The notes: a model not told the origin generated them from the letters alone. A DNA stretch of 64,000 bases from Corynebacterium sp. ACRPH (GCF_022347285.1 NZ_JAKRND010000010.1:32392-96391); one strand, 5' to 3'; shown: positions 10,501-21,207, numbered from the stretch's first letter. Program-made: numbers and translations.

Positions 10501-12228
10501 CTACTCGGCTCTGTAGCGCGCCTCCCACGGGTCGAGCCCCAGCCCATCGTGCGGCGCGTCGGCCAGGTTCACGGTCACCTTTACCAGCGATTCCGGGGCC
10601 TGGTAGGTCAGCTCGATCCAGCGGCCGTGCGCCAGCTCGTCGCCTGCGTCGACCGGCGCCACCGTCGGGTTCACTCCCGCCAGGGCCTCGCTAACCGGCT
10701 CTTCGCCGTCGGCCCACCAGCGGACGTCTAGCAGCTCCGCCTCGGCCAGGCGGTGGGTGCGGCGGAACTCCAGCAGATCCGTGTACCCGCGCAGCACCTC
10801 CGCGTGCGGGTGCTCCGTGCGCTCCGTCCACCGCAGCACACTGTTCCGGAAGGTTTCCTCCGCTGCCGGGTTCGGCACTTCCTTCGGATCCCACCCGGCG
10901 CGCGCGAACTCGCGCATGCGGCCCTCGCGGGTGGCCTGGTTGAGCTCCTCGTTCTCGTGGTCGACGAAGAACGCAAACGGGGTGGAGGCTCCCCACTCTT
11001 CGCCCATGAACAGCATCGGGGTAAACGGGCTGGTCAGCACCAGCGTGGCCTTCGCCAGCTGCTGGTTCACCGACAGGTTCATGCTCGGCCGGTCACCCGC
11101 CGCGCGGTTGCCGGTCTGGTCGTGGGTGGTCGTGTACGTCACAAAGCGCCACAGCTCCGGGTCCGTCACCGGCCTGCCGTGCGTGCGCCCGCGGAAGGAG
11201 CTATATCGCCCGTCGTGCCAGAACACTCGCTGGAACGCCGTGGCCAGCACCTCCACCGTGCCGAAGTCGGAGTAGTAGGCGTGATCCTCGCCGGAGACCA
11301 CGGTGTGGATGGCGTGGTGGATGTCGTCGTTCCACTGCGCGACCTTGTAGCCCTCGGTGTACACGGGATCGTTCTGGTCGGATTCGGCCATGATCCAGGC
11401 GGGCTCGGCCGCGTCGCGGATCTGCTCGATTAGGCTCACCGCGCCCGTGTCGTCCAGCGCGTGCACCGCGTCCAGGCGCAGGCCGTCCACCCCGAACTCC
11501 TGGGTCCACTGGCGCACTGCCTCCAAGATGTAGGTGCGCACCTCGTCGGAATCCCGGCCCTGCAGGTTCACCACGTCACCCCAGCCGGTCGAACCACCAG
11601 CGGTGTAGGGGCCGAACACCCCGGTGTAGTTACCGTCGGGGCCGAAGTGGTTGTACACCACGTCCAACACCACGGCCAGGTCGCGGTCGTGGGCGGCGTC
11701 AATAAGTCTCAACAATCCGTCCGGACCACCGTAAACGTCCGTGACCGCGTGCCACATCACGCCGTCGTAGCCCCAGTTACGCTCGCCGCCGAAGGGTTGC
11801 ACGGGCATGAGCTCGATGGCGGTGACGCCCACAGCTTTGAGCTCGTCGAGCTTGTCAATCGCGGCGTCGAAGGTACCCTCCGGGGTGAAAGTGCCGATGT
11901 GCAGCTCGTAGAGGACCTCGCCGCGCAGCGGGCGACCCAGCTGCTTGCGTGGCTTGTCGATTTGCCACACCTCGGACAGGCCGTGGATGCCGTCGGGCTG
12001 GCGCTTGGAGCGCGGGTCGGGGAAGACGGGGGAGCCGTCGACGGAGAAGCCATAGCGGTCGCCAGGGGTGGCGGGAACGTCGGCGAGGAACCAGTTATCC
12101 GCCTCGCGAGTCATGGGGATGCACTGTTCGGTGCCTGTGCTTGCGCCGGAATCGGTATCGGTGCTTGTTTGCGCAGGTTGCAGGACTAGTTCTACGTTTT
12201 CGGCCAGGGGAGCCCACACGGAATACAT
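10501..12228 (-). CDS. treZ: Malto-oligosyltrehalose trehalohydrolase
   Basis: 575 aa from ATG 12228 ('MYSVWAPLAENVELVLQPA'). TreZ releases trehalose from the maltooligosyl-trehalose made by TreY. The protein has an N-terminal CBM48-like domain (about 1-95) and a GH13 barrel with 'GYDGVMWHAVTDVYGGPDG', 'VVLDVVYNHFGPDGNYTG', the nucleophile Asp in 'FGVDGLRLDAVHAL' and the acid Glu in 'PAWIMAESDQND'. The start is supported by TAGGGT (plus 12236-12241) exactly 7 bases upstream, implying a leaderless mRNA; a longer in-frame extension would overlap the divergent yigZ. Confidence 0.93.
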   Translation of the reverse strand: MYSVWAPLAENVELVLQPAQTSTDTDSGASTGTEQCIPMTREADNWFLADVPATPGDRYGFSVDGSPVFPDPRSKRQPDGIHGLSEVWQIDKPRKQLGRPLRGEVLYELHIGTFTPEGTFDAAIDKLDELKAVGVTAIELMPVQPFGGERNWGYDGVMWHAVTDVYGGPDGLLRLIDAAHDRDLAVVLDVVYNHFGPDGNYTGVFGPYTAGGSTGWGDVVNLQGRDSDEVRTYILEAVRQWTQEFGVDGLRLDAVHALDDTGAVSLIEQIRDAAEPAWIMAESDQNDPVYTEGYKVAQWNDDIHHAIHTVVSGEDHAYYSDFGTVEVLATAFQRVFWHDGRYSSFRGRTHGRPVTDPELWRFVTYTTTHDQTGNRAAGDRPSMNLSVNQQLAKATLVLTSPFTPMLFMGEEWGASTPFAFFVDHENEELNQATREGRMREFARAGWDPKEVPNPAAEETFRNSVLRWTERTEHPHAEVLRGYTDLLEFRRTHRLAEAELLDVRWWADGEEPVSEALAGVNPTVAPVDAGDELAHGRWIELTYQAPESLVKVTVNLADAPHDGLGLDPWEARYRAE

Positions 12229-12235
12229 GTGTCCA

Positions 12236-12252
12236 ACCCTAGCTGCGATAAT
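12236..12252. promoter_or_regulatory. Back-to-back -10 boxes for leaderless treZ and yigZ
   Basis: Minus-strand TAGGGT (plus 12236-12241) is 7 bases from the treZ ATG; plus-strand GATAAT (12247-12252) is 6 bases from the ATG at 12259. The two start codons are only 30 bp apart, so the promoters overlap and cannot easily be occupied at the same time. Confidence 0.55.
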
Positions 12253-12258
12253 GGGAGA

Positions 12259-12942
12259 ATGCCTGACGATACAGCGCCGCAGAGCGCCTCCCACCCCGAA
12301 CCCTCGTACGTCCGCCCGCAGCCGGGCAGGTACTCCTCGGAGGTGGAGATCAAACGCTCCCGCTTTATCGGCCTGGCCGCGCGCTGCGCCACCGAGGACG
12401 AGGCGCGCGACTTCATAGGCGCCATCCGCCGCGAGTACCCGGACGCGCGCCACCACTGCAGCGCGTTCGTGGTGCAGGTGGATGCCGCACAGCCCATCGA
12501 ACGCTCCAGTGACGACGGCGAGCCTGCCGGCACCGCGGGCCAGCCCATGCTGGAAGTACTGAAGGGCTGGCACGACCCGGAGCCGCTGCAAGACGTGGCG
12601 GTCGTGGTGGTGCGCTACTTCGGCGGGGTGAAGCTCGGCACCGGCGGGCTGGTGCGCGCTTACCAGGAGGCCACCCGCGAGGTACTGCAGCAGGTGCCGT
12701 TAGAACTGCGCCGCCAGTTGGACCTGTACACCTGCGAGGTGCCGCACGCAGACGCTGGGCGCGTGGAAGCCGAGGTCCGCGCCGCCGGATACACCGTGGT
12801 GGGAGTGGAATACATGGCGGCGGCGGAGCTGGCGATTGCCTGCGAACCCGGCGCGCCGCTGCCGGATTTCCTGGCCAGTATCACCAGCGGGGCGGTGGAG
12901 GCCCACCTGGAGGGGCAGCGCTGGATCGAGGACGCGCTGTAG
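12259..12942 (+). CDS. yigZ: YigZ/IMPACT family protein
   Basis: 227 aa from ATG 12259. UPF0029/IMPACT domain: 'EIKRSRFIGLAARCATEDEA', 'DARHHCSAFVVQVD', 'SSDDGEPAGTAGQPMLEVL' and 'DVAVVVVRYFGGVKLGTGGL' are all signature blocks, followed by a C-terminal DUF1949-like domain. The family is linked to translation control in eukaryotes; the bacterial role is unclear. An alternative GTG at 12229 is in frame, but the -10 box at 12247-12252 would place it upstream of the transcription start. Confidence 0.88.
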   Translation: MPDDTAPQSASHPEPSYVRPQPGRYSSEVEIKRSRFIGLAARCATEDEARDFIGAIRREYPDARHHCSAFVVQVDAAQPIERSSDDGEPAGTAGQPMLEVLKGWHDPEPLQDVAVVVVRYFGGVKLGTGGLVRAYQEATREVLQQVPLELRRQLDLYTCEVPHADAGRVEAEVRAAGYTVVGVEYMAAAELAIACEPGAPLPDFLASITSGAVEAHLEGQRWIEDAL

Positions 12943-12944
12943 CT

Positions 12945-12971
12945 GATTAACTACACGCCGATTAACTACAC
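12945..12971. repeat. Direct repeat GATTAACTACAC, two copies
   Basis: Perfect 12-bp copies at 12945-12956 and 12960-12971 (15-bp period) just before the small membrane protein. TACACT at the end of the second copy lies 8 bases before its ATG and may be the -10 box. Confidence 0.6.
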
Positions 12972-12980
12972 TGGCTAAGC

Positions 12981-13232
12981 ATGAGCAACTATGGCAACCT
13001 GCCCGCCAACCGCCCGGGCAACGATCCCATCGCCCAGCGCAAGGCGGAGGTCCGCAAGCACACCCGGAACATCCAGATCGCCGGCGGTGTCGGCGCGGTC
13101 AGCCTGATCGGTGGCGTGACGATCCTGCCCACCACCTTCTTCGCCATCATCGTGCCGATCCTGGCGGTGGCGTTCATCGCCTACAGTGGCTTTCAGATCA
13201 AGGGCATCGTCGAGCACAAAGATCAGTGGTGA
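12981..13232 (+). CDS. Small two-helix membrane protein
   Basis: 83 aa. A polar, Asn/Pro-rich N-terminus (1-32) is followed by two hydrophobic segments, about 33-49 and 53-71, and a short charged tail. No family is recognised. It is followed by the S4-domain gene after 9 bases, so the two may be cotranscribed. Confidence 0.7.
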   Translation: MSNYGNLPANRPGNDPIAQRKAEVRKHTRNIQIAGGVGAVSLIGGVTILPTTFFAIIVPILAVAFIAYSGFQIKGIVEHKDQW

Positions 13233-13241
13233 CGCACCCCG

Positions 13242-13619
13242 TTGGCCAACCCTGCAACCTCTAGCAAGGTCCGCATCGATGCCTGGGTGTGGGCCGTTCG
13301 CCTGTGCAAGACCCGTGCCCAGGCCGCCGCTGCCTGCCGCGCCGGGCACGTGAAGATCAACGACGTTTCGGTGAAGCCCGCCCAGCCGGTCGTGGTGGGC
13401 GACACGGTGCGCGTGTGGATCCACCACCGCGAGCACATCGTGGAGGTCACGCAGCTGCTCTCCAAGCGCGTGGGCGCGGAGCTCGCCCGCAAGGCCTATA
13501 TTGACCATTCGCCACCCCCGCCGGTGATCCCCGCCATGCCTCGCCGGGACCGGGGAGCGGGCCGCCCGACGAAGCGGGAGCGCCGTCAGCTGGAGCGCTT
13601 CAAGCGCGGCGAGCTCTAG
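13242..13619 (+). CDS. S4-domain RNA-binding protein (Hsp15/HslR-like)
   Basis: 125 aa with TTG start at 13242. The S4 fold covers about residues 8-70: 'VRIDAWVWAVRLCKTRAQAA', 'CRAGHVKINDVSVKPAQPV' and 'GDTVRVWI'. The C-terminal third is basic ('RPTKRERRQLERFKRG'). E. coli Hsp15 of this family rescues stalled 50S subunits; the role here is inferred by family only. Converges on relS. Confidence 0.82.
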   Translation: MANPATSSKVRIDAWVWAVRLCKTRAQAAAACRAGHVKINDVSVKPAQPVVVGDTVRVWIHHREHIVEVTQLLSKRVGAELARKAYIDHSPPPPVIPAMPRRDRGAGRPTKRERRQLERFKRGEL

Positions 13620-13648
13620 CTGGCTCTTTCTCGGGGCTAGCCAGTTTT
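13620..13648 (+). terminator. Weak hairpin terminator between converging genes
   Basis: CTGGCT (13620-13625) pairs with AGCCAG (13639-13644) across a 13-base loop and is followed by TTTT. The short stem makes it a weak candidate, and part of it overlaps the end of relS on the other strand. Confidence 0.3.
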
Positions 13649-14620
13649 CTGCCCCAGCTGCTGCCACCTGTTGCCTAGCCTGCCGGGGCGGGATTGCGCA
13701 TTGTCGCCGATGTGTACCGTCTTGCGGATGTGCTCGCGCCCGTAGGCGAATAGCAGCATATCGTCCACCAGGCGCACCTGGCCGGGGTAGTACGGGTAGT
13801 TCATCGCCTTGCGCAGCGCCTTCAGCCGCTTCGGCGCCAGCAGCTCGCGGAGTTGCGCGACCGTCGTGATGTCGTGGGCGGCCAGCATCTCGATGGCGTA
13901 GTGGTAGTAGTCCACGCGCGAGGTTGGGTACTTCGACCCCACAATGCGGCTCAGCACGCGCGGCAGCGACTCCTCGTCGAGCGCCCCCTCGACCTCCTCG
14001 CCGGAGGTGCCGATGATGCCCGCGATCTTGTCGAACTGCTCATCCGCCAGCTCGATCAGCCCCGCGGCCAGGGTGAATGCGCGCTGCACCTCGGGGGAGC
14101 TGGTCTCTGGATGCTGCTGGTTCTTGTAGCGCACGTCGTGCTCGAACTCGGCCCATGCGTGCTGCAGCACGGTGCGTAGTTGTATCTCTATGTACTTTGG
14201 TGACGCCCCGTCCTCAGCCGCCCACGGCTCATCCTTAGCGGAGACAATCAGGTGTTGGCTGGCGTACCCGAAGCGCCCCTCGCGGGCGGTTTCGGCGGCC
14301 TTGTCGATCACTCGCACCACTGTGAACAGGCCGGATAGTGCGTCCTTGAGCTGCGGGATCTCCGAGGAGTGGAAGGTGATCACGCGCACGCCGATCACGT
14401 CGTGGGCGTCCGTAAACGAGTCGTAGTCCGGGTATGCCTCGTTGGCGAGTTTGCGGGCGAAGCTCGTCCGGTCCTTGATGCGGACGCTCACGCGGTCAAA
14501 CGTGAGGCCGGCGTCATCAAGAACATCAATAATGTGCGCCTCCAGGTCGGCGGCGACGGTGGGGTGCGCCTGAATCCAGGTGTCGTAGTCCTGCAGTGCC
14601 CGGCGGGCTTTCTTGGCCAA
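13637..14620 (-). CDS. relS: Small alarmone synthetase, RelS-like (RelA/SpoT synthetase domain)
   Basis: 327 aa with a TTG start 3 bases after the treY stop. Only a RelA/SpoT nucleotidyltransferase domain is seen (about residues 40-180): 'VSVRIKDRTSFARKLANE', 'DVIGVRVITFHSSEIPQLKD', 'FGYASQHLIV', 'YIEIQLRTVLQHAWAEFEHD'. These match the ATP- and GDP/GTP-binding motifs of (p)ppGpp synthetases; no hydrolase (HD), TGS or ACT domain is present. C. glutamicum RelS also sits beside treY. A C-terminal extension of about 120 residues has no recognised domain. The close coupling to treY suggests one transcript. Confidence 0.85.
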   Translation of the reverse strand: MAKKARRALQDYDTWIQAHPTVAADLEAHIIDVLDDAGLTFDRVSVRIKDRTSFARKLANEAYPDYDSFTDAHDVIGVRVITFHSSEIPQLKDALSGLFTVVRVIDKAAETAREGRFGYASQHLIVSAKDEPWAAEDGASPKYIEIQLRTVLQHAWAEFEHDVRYKNQQHPETSSPEVQRAFTLAAGLIELADEQFDKIAGIIGTSGEEVEGALDEESLPRVLSRIVGSKYPTSRVDYYHYAIEMLAAHDITTVAQLRELLAPKRLKALRKAMNYPYYPGQVRLVDDMLLFAYGREHIRKTVHIGDNAQSRPGRLGNRWQQLGQKTG

Positions 14621-14623
14621 GGC

Positions 14624-16972
14624 TTAAACCCCCATGCGCGTGAGGATCGCCTGGCCGCGCTCGCTAAACAGGCTGTCCAGCGGAACCTCGCCCTCCCACA
14701 TGCTGCCGGAGAGGCGATCCTCCCACACGCCCTCGGGCAGGGCTACCGTCGTGTCCCCCCAGCCGTCGCGCAGGATGTCCAGCGGGCGGCGGGTGACGAG
14801 CGTGATGACGTCCTCGCCGCGCAGGGTGCCCAGCACATGGCGTTCCATGGTGCCGGTGGCCATGACGGGCAGGTAGCTGGCCTCGTCCAGCTCGAACTGG
14901 TTGCGGATCTGCAGGGCAGTGGTGATGACGTACAGGCGCTCGTCGTCGGTGCTGCGCACGTCGCCGCGGGAAACGCGATCCAGGGCCTCCATGCGCTCGG
15001 CGAAGTCCACCTTGCGGCGGTTGTCCGGGTCCACCAGTGAGTCGGTGAAGAACTCCGTGCCCTGGTAGATGTCGGGAATGCCCGGCCCCATGATCTGCAG
15101 CAGCTTCTTGGAGATGGAGACCACCTCCGCCGCCGGGGCGATCTCCGCGACGAACGCGGTGATGTCTTCGCCCTGATCGTCGATGGTGGAATCGATCCAC
15201 TGGTGGATGGAGGTCTCGAACTCCTCGTTCACGTCGAACCAGGTGGTGTGCACACCCGCCTCGCGCATGGCCTTTTCCGCGTAGGCGTGGAGGCGCTCCC
15301 GCAGTTCGTCGGTGACGTTGCCGTCCACCGGCCATACACCGATCATGTTCTGCAGCAGGAAGTGGCAGGTGCCGCCGTCGACGTATTCGATGCCGTCGCA
15401 CAGCTCAGCGAAGCGCTCGGCGGATTCGGTGATGCAGCTGATGCGGCTGCGCACGTCCTCCCCGCGCTTCGTGTCGTGGGTCGTGAGCGCGGTCATCGCC
15501 TTTGGCCACAGGCGGGCGCGCTCGGCCTGCAGTAGGTGGAACTCGGCGGGGGAAACGCCGAAGCGGCCCGGCGCACCGCCGACCTCCTGCAGGCTCACCA
15601 GGCGGGAGCCGCGGTAGAAGGCGGTATCCTCCACGCCTTTGGCCATCACCGCACCGCAGACCTGGGCGAAGCGCACGTTCGCCTCACCGCGGGAGATCAG
15701 GGCGGTGGCGATCAGGTCCAGCGCGTCGGCGCGCTCCGGGTAGCGGATGATCATTTGGGCGATCGCGGTGCTGGTCACGCGGGATAGGGATTCGTAGTCC
15801 GCGCGGTAGACCGGCATGGAGGCGATCAGTTCGATCAGGGTTTCGCGCAGCTCCTCGTCGGACACGGCCTCGCCGGAGGTGGACCAGTTGTCGCTGCGCA
15901 CGGCGCGGGCCAGGCGGCGCACCTCGGCCGCGAGCTCCTGCCCGGCGACCTCGGACTTCAGCTCGTATTCGGCCTTCTCGAAGGCCTCTGCGTCCCACTC
16001 CGAGCCGGTCACGTCCAGCGCTAGGTTGGCCATGGTGCCCACGGCCGGGCGGTGAACGAACACGCCGTCCAGCTCGCGTAGCGCGTCGTAGCCGGTGGTG
16101 CCGTCGACCGTCAGGCGGGGATCCAGCGGCTCGGTGACCCCGAGGATCTTCTCCACCAGCAGCCAGCGCTCGTCGCCGATCAGCTTGCGCAGCTGCTTTA
16201 AGTAATTGAAGGGATCCGCCAGGCCATCCGGGTGGTCCACGCGCACACCGTCGATGATGTCCGCCGCGATCAGTTGGTTCAGGATGCGGTGGGAGTGCTC
16301 GAACACCACCGGGTCTTCCTGCCTCAAGCCCGCCAGCCCGTTGATGCTGAAGAAGCGGCGGTAGTTGATCACCCCGTCGCGCCAGTACATCAGGCGGTAG
16401 TGCTGGCGGTCGTGCACCTCCTGCGGGGTGCCGCCGAGCGTGCCCTCGGCGATGGGGAAGCGGTTGTCGTAGTAGCACAGCACCGGTTCTGTGCCCTTTG
16501 TGCCCTCTTCGATCCGCAGTTTTGCGACATCGTCCTCGCTGCCCAGCACCGGCAGGCCCAGTCGCCCGCCCGCACCGTTGTCCTCGGACCAGTCCACGTC
16601 GAAGTACTCCGCGTACTCGGACTCCTTGCCGTTCTTCAGCAGGTCCCACCACCAGGGGTTCAGCTGCGGATCGTCCACGCCGACGTGGTTCGGCACGATG
16701 TCTAACAGCAGCTTGATACCTGCTTCGTGGGCCTTTTCGGCCAGGGATCGCAGACCGTCGATGCCCCCGAGCTCAGGGTTAATGACAGACGGGTCGGTGA
16801 CGTCGTAGCCGTGGGTGGATTCCTTCGGCGCTTGCATCACCGGGGAGAGGTAGAGGTGCGAAACACCGAGGCGGGAAAAGTAGGGCAGGTGATCTTCCGC
16901 ATCTGCGAAAGTGAAGGCTTGGGTGGGGTCGGATCCAGGTCCGCGGAGCTGAAGGCGATAGGTCGCTGACAT
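14624..16972 (-). CDS. treY: Malto-oligosyltrehalose synthase
   Basis: 782 aa. TreY isomerises the reducing-end bond of maltodextrins to an alpha,alpha-1,1 linkage, giving maltooligosyl trehalose. It begins 'MSATYRLQLRGPGSDPTQAF'; GH13 motifs are 'LLLDIVPNHVGVDDP', 'IDGVRVDHPDGLADP' (nucleophile Asp) and 'LLVEKILG' (acid Glu), with the TreY-specific 'GIPDIYQGTEF' near the C-terminus. TAGCCT (plus 16980-16985) lies exactly 7 bases before the ATG, so this gene probably has its own leaderless promoter despite lying 18 bp behind the BRCT gene. Confidence 0.95.
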   Translation of the reverse strand: MSATYRLQLRGPGSDPTQAFTFADAEDHLPYFSRLGVSHLYLSPVMQAPKESTHGYDVTDPSVINPELGGIDGLRSLAEKAHEAGIKLLLDIVPNHVGVDDPQLNPWWWDLLKNGKESEYAEYFDVDWSEDNGAGGRLGLPVLGSEDDVAKLRIEEGTKGTEPVLCYYDNRFPIAEGTLGGTPQEVHDRQHYRLMYWRDGVINYRRFFSINGLAGLRQEDPVVFEHSHRILNQLIAADIIDGVRVDHPDGLADPFNYLKQLRKLIGDERWLLVEKILGVTEPLDPRLTVDGTTGYDALRELDGVFVHRPAVGTMANLALDVTGSEWDAEAFEKAEYELKSEVAGQELAAEVRRLARAVRSDNWSTSGEAVSDEELRETLIELIASMPVYRADYESLSRVTSTAIAQMIIRYPERADALDLIATALISRGEANVRFAQVCGAVMAKGVEDTAFYRGSRLVSLQEVGGAPGRFGVSPAEFHLLQAERARLWPKAMTALTTHDTKRGEDVRSRISCITESAERFAELCDGIEYVDGGTCHFLLQNMIGVWPVDGNVTDELRERLHAYAEKAMREAGVHTTWFDVNEEFETSIHQWIDSTIDDQGEDITAFVAEIAPAAEVVSISKKLLQIMGPGIPDIYQGTEFFTDSLVDPDNRRKVDFAERMEALDRVSRGDVRSTDDERLYVITTALQIRNQFELDEASYLPVMATGTMERHVLGTLRGEDVITLVTRRPLDILRDGWGDTTVALPEGVWEDRLSGSMWEGEVPLDSLFSERGQAILTRMGV

Positions 16973-16979
16973 GCTCTCT

Positions 16980-16985
16980 AGGCTA
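16980..16985 (-). promoter_or_regulatory. -10 box of treY (leaderless)
   Basis: TAGCCT on the minus strand, 7 bases before the treY ATG at 16972. Confidence 0.45.
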
Positions 16986-16990
16986 CTTGC

Positions 16991-17782
16991 CTACTTGATT
17001 AGCTGCAGGAACTCCTGGAAGCCGATGATCTGCAGCTCCTGGCCCTTATCCTGCAGCTCGCGGGCGCGCTTTTCCTTCGAGGTCATGGAGTGCCATTCGC
17101 CGACGATCAGCATCGTCGTCTTCTTCGTCACGTTCTTGGCCACCACACCGCCGCGGGAGGCGATCATGTCCCACACCTCGCCCTTGTCGTAGGGCTCCAC
17201 GTCGCCGGTCACGCACACCGTCTGCCCGTAGATGGGGCCGTCGATGTCCGCCTCCTCGTTCGTCTCGGGGACTTCGTCCGGGGTGGCTACCTTCGCCCAC
17301 GGCGCCGGCGAGCGCTGCTGTGTCTTCTTTGAGGTCTTCTTTGGTGACGCCCCCTCGTCCCCACCGCCGGTGGATTCAGCGGAGCTGACCCAGTCCGCGG
17401 CGGAGATCTCTGTGTTCTCAGTGCCCTCAGAGCCTGCAGAGCCAGCAGCGCCTGCCCCAGCAGATCCCGCCCCGGCATCTAGGGGGTAGCCGGCCTGCAG
17501 GTTGGTGAGCTGAAGATCCAGCGCGGCGAACTCCTCGGTCTGCGAGGGAGAGAAGTTCACGCGGGGACGTTCGGCGTCAAAAAGCAATTGGATGTACCCC
17601 GGCGAACAGCCTTCGGGCGCCTGCTTGTACCAGCCGATGAGCTCGTCGGCGGGGCGAGCGGCATCCGGGTACAGCGAGGAAGCCAGCGGCGAGCGGGTCA
17701 CCCGGATCTCCTCTGTGGTAAGGGTGACTTCCGCGCCGCGGGCGGGGAAGGCTGCAGGGGAGGGGGACGAAGCGGCGGCCAT
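16991..17782 (-). CDS. BRCT-domain protein
   Basis: 263 aa. The C-terminal 80 residues form a BRCT domain: 'YGQTVCVTGDVEPYDKGEV', 'IASRGGVVAKNVTKKTTMLI' and a closing amphipathic helix. The N-terminal 100 residues ('ADELIGWYKQAPEGCSPGYI') are of unknown fold, and an Ala/Gly/Ser linker plus a Lys-rich stretch (about 100-160) connects them. BRCT domains of this type occur in NAD-dependent ligases and some exonucleases, so a DNA-repair link is possible but no catalytic domain is visible. The ATG follows the glgX stop by only 2 bases, indicating an operon. Confidence 0.8.
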   Translation of the reverse strand: MAAASSPSPAAFPARGAEVTLTTEEIRVTRSPLASSLYPDAARPADELIGWYKQAPEGCSPGYIQLLFDAERPRVNFSPSQTEEFAALDLQLTNLQAGYPLDAGAGSAGAGAAGSAGSEGTENTEISAADWVSSAESTGGGDEGASPKKTSKKTQQRSPAPWAKVATPDEVPETNEEADIDGPIYGQTVCVTGDVEPYDKGEVWDMIASRGGVVAKNVTKKTTMLIVGEWHSMTSKEKRARELQDKGQELQIIGFQEFLQLIK

Positions 17783-17784
17783 GC

Positions 17785-19989
<2,205 letters not shown>

Positions 19990-19996
19990 GGCCACC

Positions 19997-20002
19997 ATTC
20001 TA
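19997..20002 (-). promoter_or_regulatory. -10 box of glgX, containing the tetR stop codon
   Basis: TAGAAT on the minus strand lies 7 bases before the glgX ATG at 19989. Its first three bases are the TAG stop codon of the upstream TetR gene. Confidence 0.55.
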
Positions 20003-20587
20003 ACGGCTAAGACCGCGCAGTATTGTTTCTACTCCCAGCACTACTTCCTGGCGTGCGCGAGCTTCGGAAGGCGCACCTTGTTCCTGTTCCTGGTCTTTAT
20101 CCTGTTTCTGTTCGCCCACTGACGCCCCCAAATTCACGGCGACGCTTTGGCGGGCCTGGAGTTCCAGCACAGAACCGAAAACAAAGCGCAGGAGGAGCTT
20201 CGCGCTGTCCAACGCGCTGTGTTCCTCACTGTGCTCTGTGCCCAGCTCCGCGCTGAGCTCTGCACTTACTTCCTCGGCCAAGTCCCGGTCAAGCGTCCCG
20301 CTGGCCACCGCCGCCAGCGTGATGTCGGCACCGTCGCGCAGGGAGGTGAGGGCGTCAAAAAGAAAAGAACAATAATCCGCCGCACTGCCGGGGCGGGCGG
20401 GCACGGCGGTGAGGATCGACTCGGCGATACCTCCCAAAAGCGCCTGCTTGTTGGGGAAATGCCAGTACAGGGCGCCAGGGGCGACGTCGAGAGCGCGGGC
20501 GAGCCGCCGCATCGTGAGGTCGGCCAGGCCGTACTGCTGCAGGATGTCGACTGCGGTGCTCACGATTTTCTTGCGGTTTAACTGCAC
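20000..20587 (-). CDS. TetR-family transcriptional regulator
   Basis: 195 aa if started at GTG 20587; TTG 20596 is an alternative, while ATG 20632 would overlap the divergent lipoprotein start. The N-terminal HTH is clear: '[20 protein letters not shown]', '[20 protein letters not shown]'. The C-terminal part contains a TetR_C-like region and an acidic, Gln-rich stretch near residues 150-180. It lies directly upstream of glgX and diverges from a lipoprotein gene; a perfect inverted repeat (20599-20610) between them is the likely operator. Ligand unknown. Confidence 0.85.
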   Translation of the reverse strand: MQLNRKKIVSTAVDILQQYGLADLTMRRLARALDVAPGALYWHFPNKQALLGGIAESILTAVPARPGSAADYCSFLFDALTSLRDGADITLAAVASGTLDRDLAEEVSAELSAELGTEHSEEHSALDSAKLLLRFVFGSVLELQARQSVAVNLGASVGEQKQDKDQEQEQGAPSEARARQEVVLGVETILRGLSR

Positions 20588-20598
20588 GGTGTCCAAGG

Positions 20599-20610
20599 GT
20601 AGTGGACTAC
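20599..20610. promoter_or_regulatory. Candidate TetR operator, inverted repeat GTAGT-GG-ACTAC
   Basis: A perfect 12-bp inverted repeat 12 bp upstream of the TetR GTG and 8 bp upstream of the lipoprotein -10 box, where it could control both divergent genes. Confidence 0.5.
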
Positions 20611-20617
20611 ATTGCCG

Positions 20618-20623
20618 TAGGGT
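20618..20623 (+). promoter_or_regulatory. -10 box of lipoprotein gene (leaderless)
   Basis: TAGGGT, 7 bases before the ATG at 20631. Confidence 0.5.
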
Positions 20624-20630
20624 GAGCGAC

Positions 20631-21197
20631 ATGAAGATTCGGAAGACATGCCTAGCCGCCCTGTGTACCCTGCCCCTCGCACTCACGGCGTGCGGATCCG
20701 ACGACGGAGAAAACAGCGGCGAGTCGAGTCACGCGGACGAAGCAAACCAGGCTGACCAAGCCGCCCCGACCGAAGAAGCGATGCCCGAAGGGCCGGTCTA
20801 CGCAACCCCGGCCAGCGACGAAGACAAGCAGCAGATCGTCAACCTGCTGCACGAGCTGAGCAACGGTGCCCGACCCATGGACGAGTACCTGCACTGGACC
20901 ATCGACAACACCTGCCGAGCCGACATCGAGCAGCAGGGCGGCGAGGAAGCCGCGCGTGAACAGGCCGATGCCTCCGCCGGGCAGGGCAACTTCGACGAAC
21001 AGCCGGGCCGCACCCCAAACATCACCGACATCCAGGAAGTGATGGCCGAGGGTGACAACGCACACGCCACGGTCACCATCTCCGAGGCCGAGCGCGAGGA
21101 CTCCAACCGCATGTACTTCAAGCGCGAGGACGAGAAGTGGAAGTTCTGTCACGCCGTGGGCATGCCAGAAACCGCGGAAACCCAGGACGGCGAGTAG
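20631..21197 (+). CDS. Secreted lipoprotein of unknown function
   Basis: 188 aa. A signal peptide with lipobox 'PLALTACGSD' marks Cys at about residue 18 as the lipidation site. A Glu/Asp/Ala-rich linker (about 20-55) leads to a small C-terminal domain ('LLHELSNGARPMDEYLHWTI', 'AHATVTISEAEREDSN') that resembles the alpha+beta domain of small corynebacterial lipoproteins, but no specific family is recognised. Divergent from the TetR gene and probably controlled by it. Confidence 0.8.
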   Translation: MKIRKTCLAALCTLPLALTACGSDDGENSGESSHADEANQADQAAPTEEAMPEGPVYATPASDEDKQQIVNLLHELSNGARPMDEYLHWTIDNTCRADIEQQGGEEAAREQADASAGQGNFDEQPGRTPNITDIQEVMAEGDNAHATVTISEAEREDSNRMYFKREDEKWKFCHAVGMPETAETQDGE

Positions 21198-21200
21198 GTC
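21195..21200 (+). promoter_or_regulatory. Possible -10 box of membrane protein gene, containing the lipoprotein stop codon
   Basis: TAGGTC lies 7 bases before the TTG at 21208; the last base departs from the TANNNT pattern, and the first three bases are the upstream stop codon. Confidence 0.3.
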
Positions 21201-21207
21201 TAGCGCA

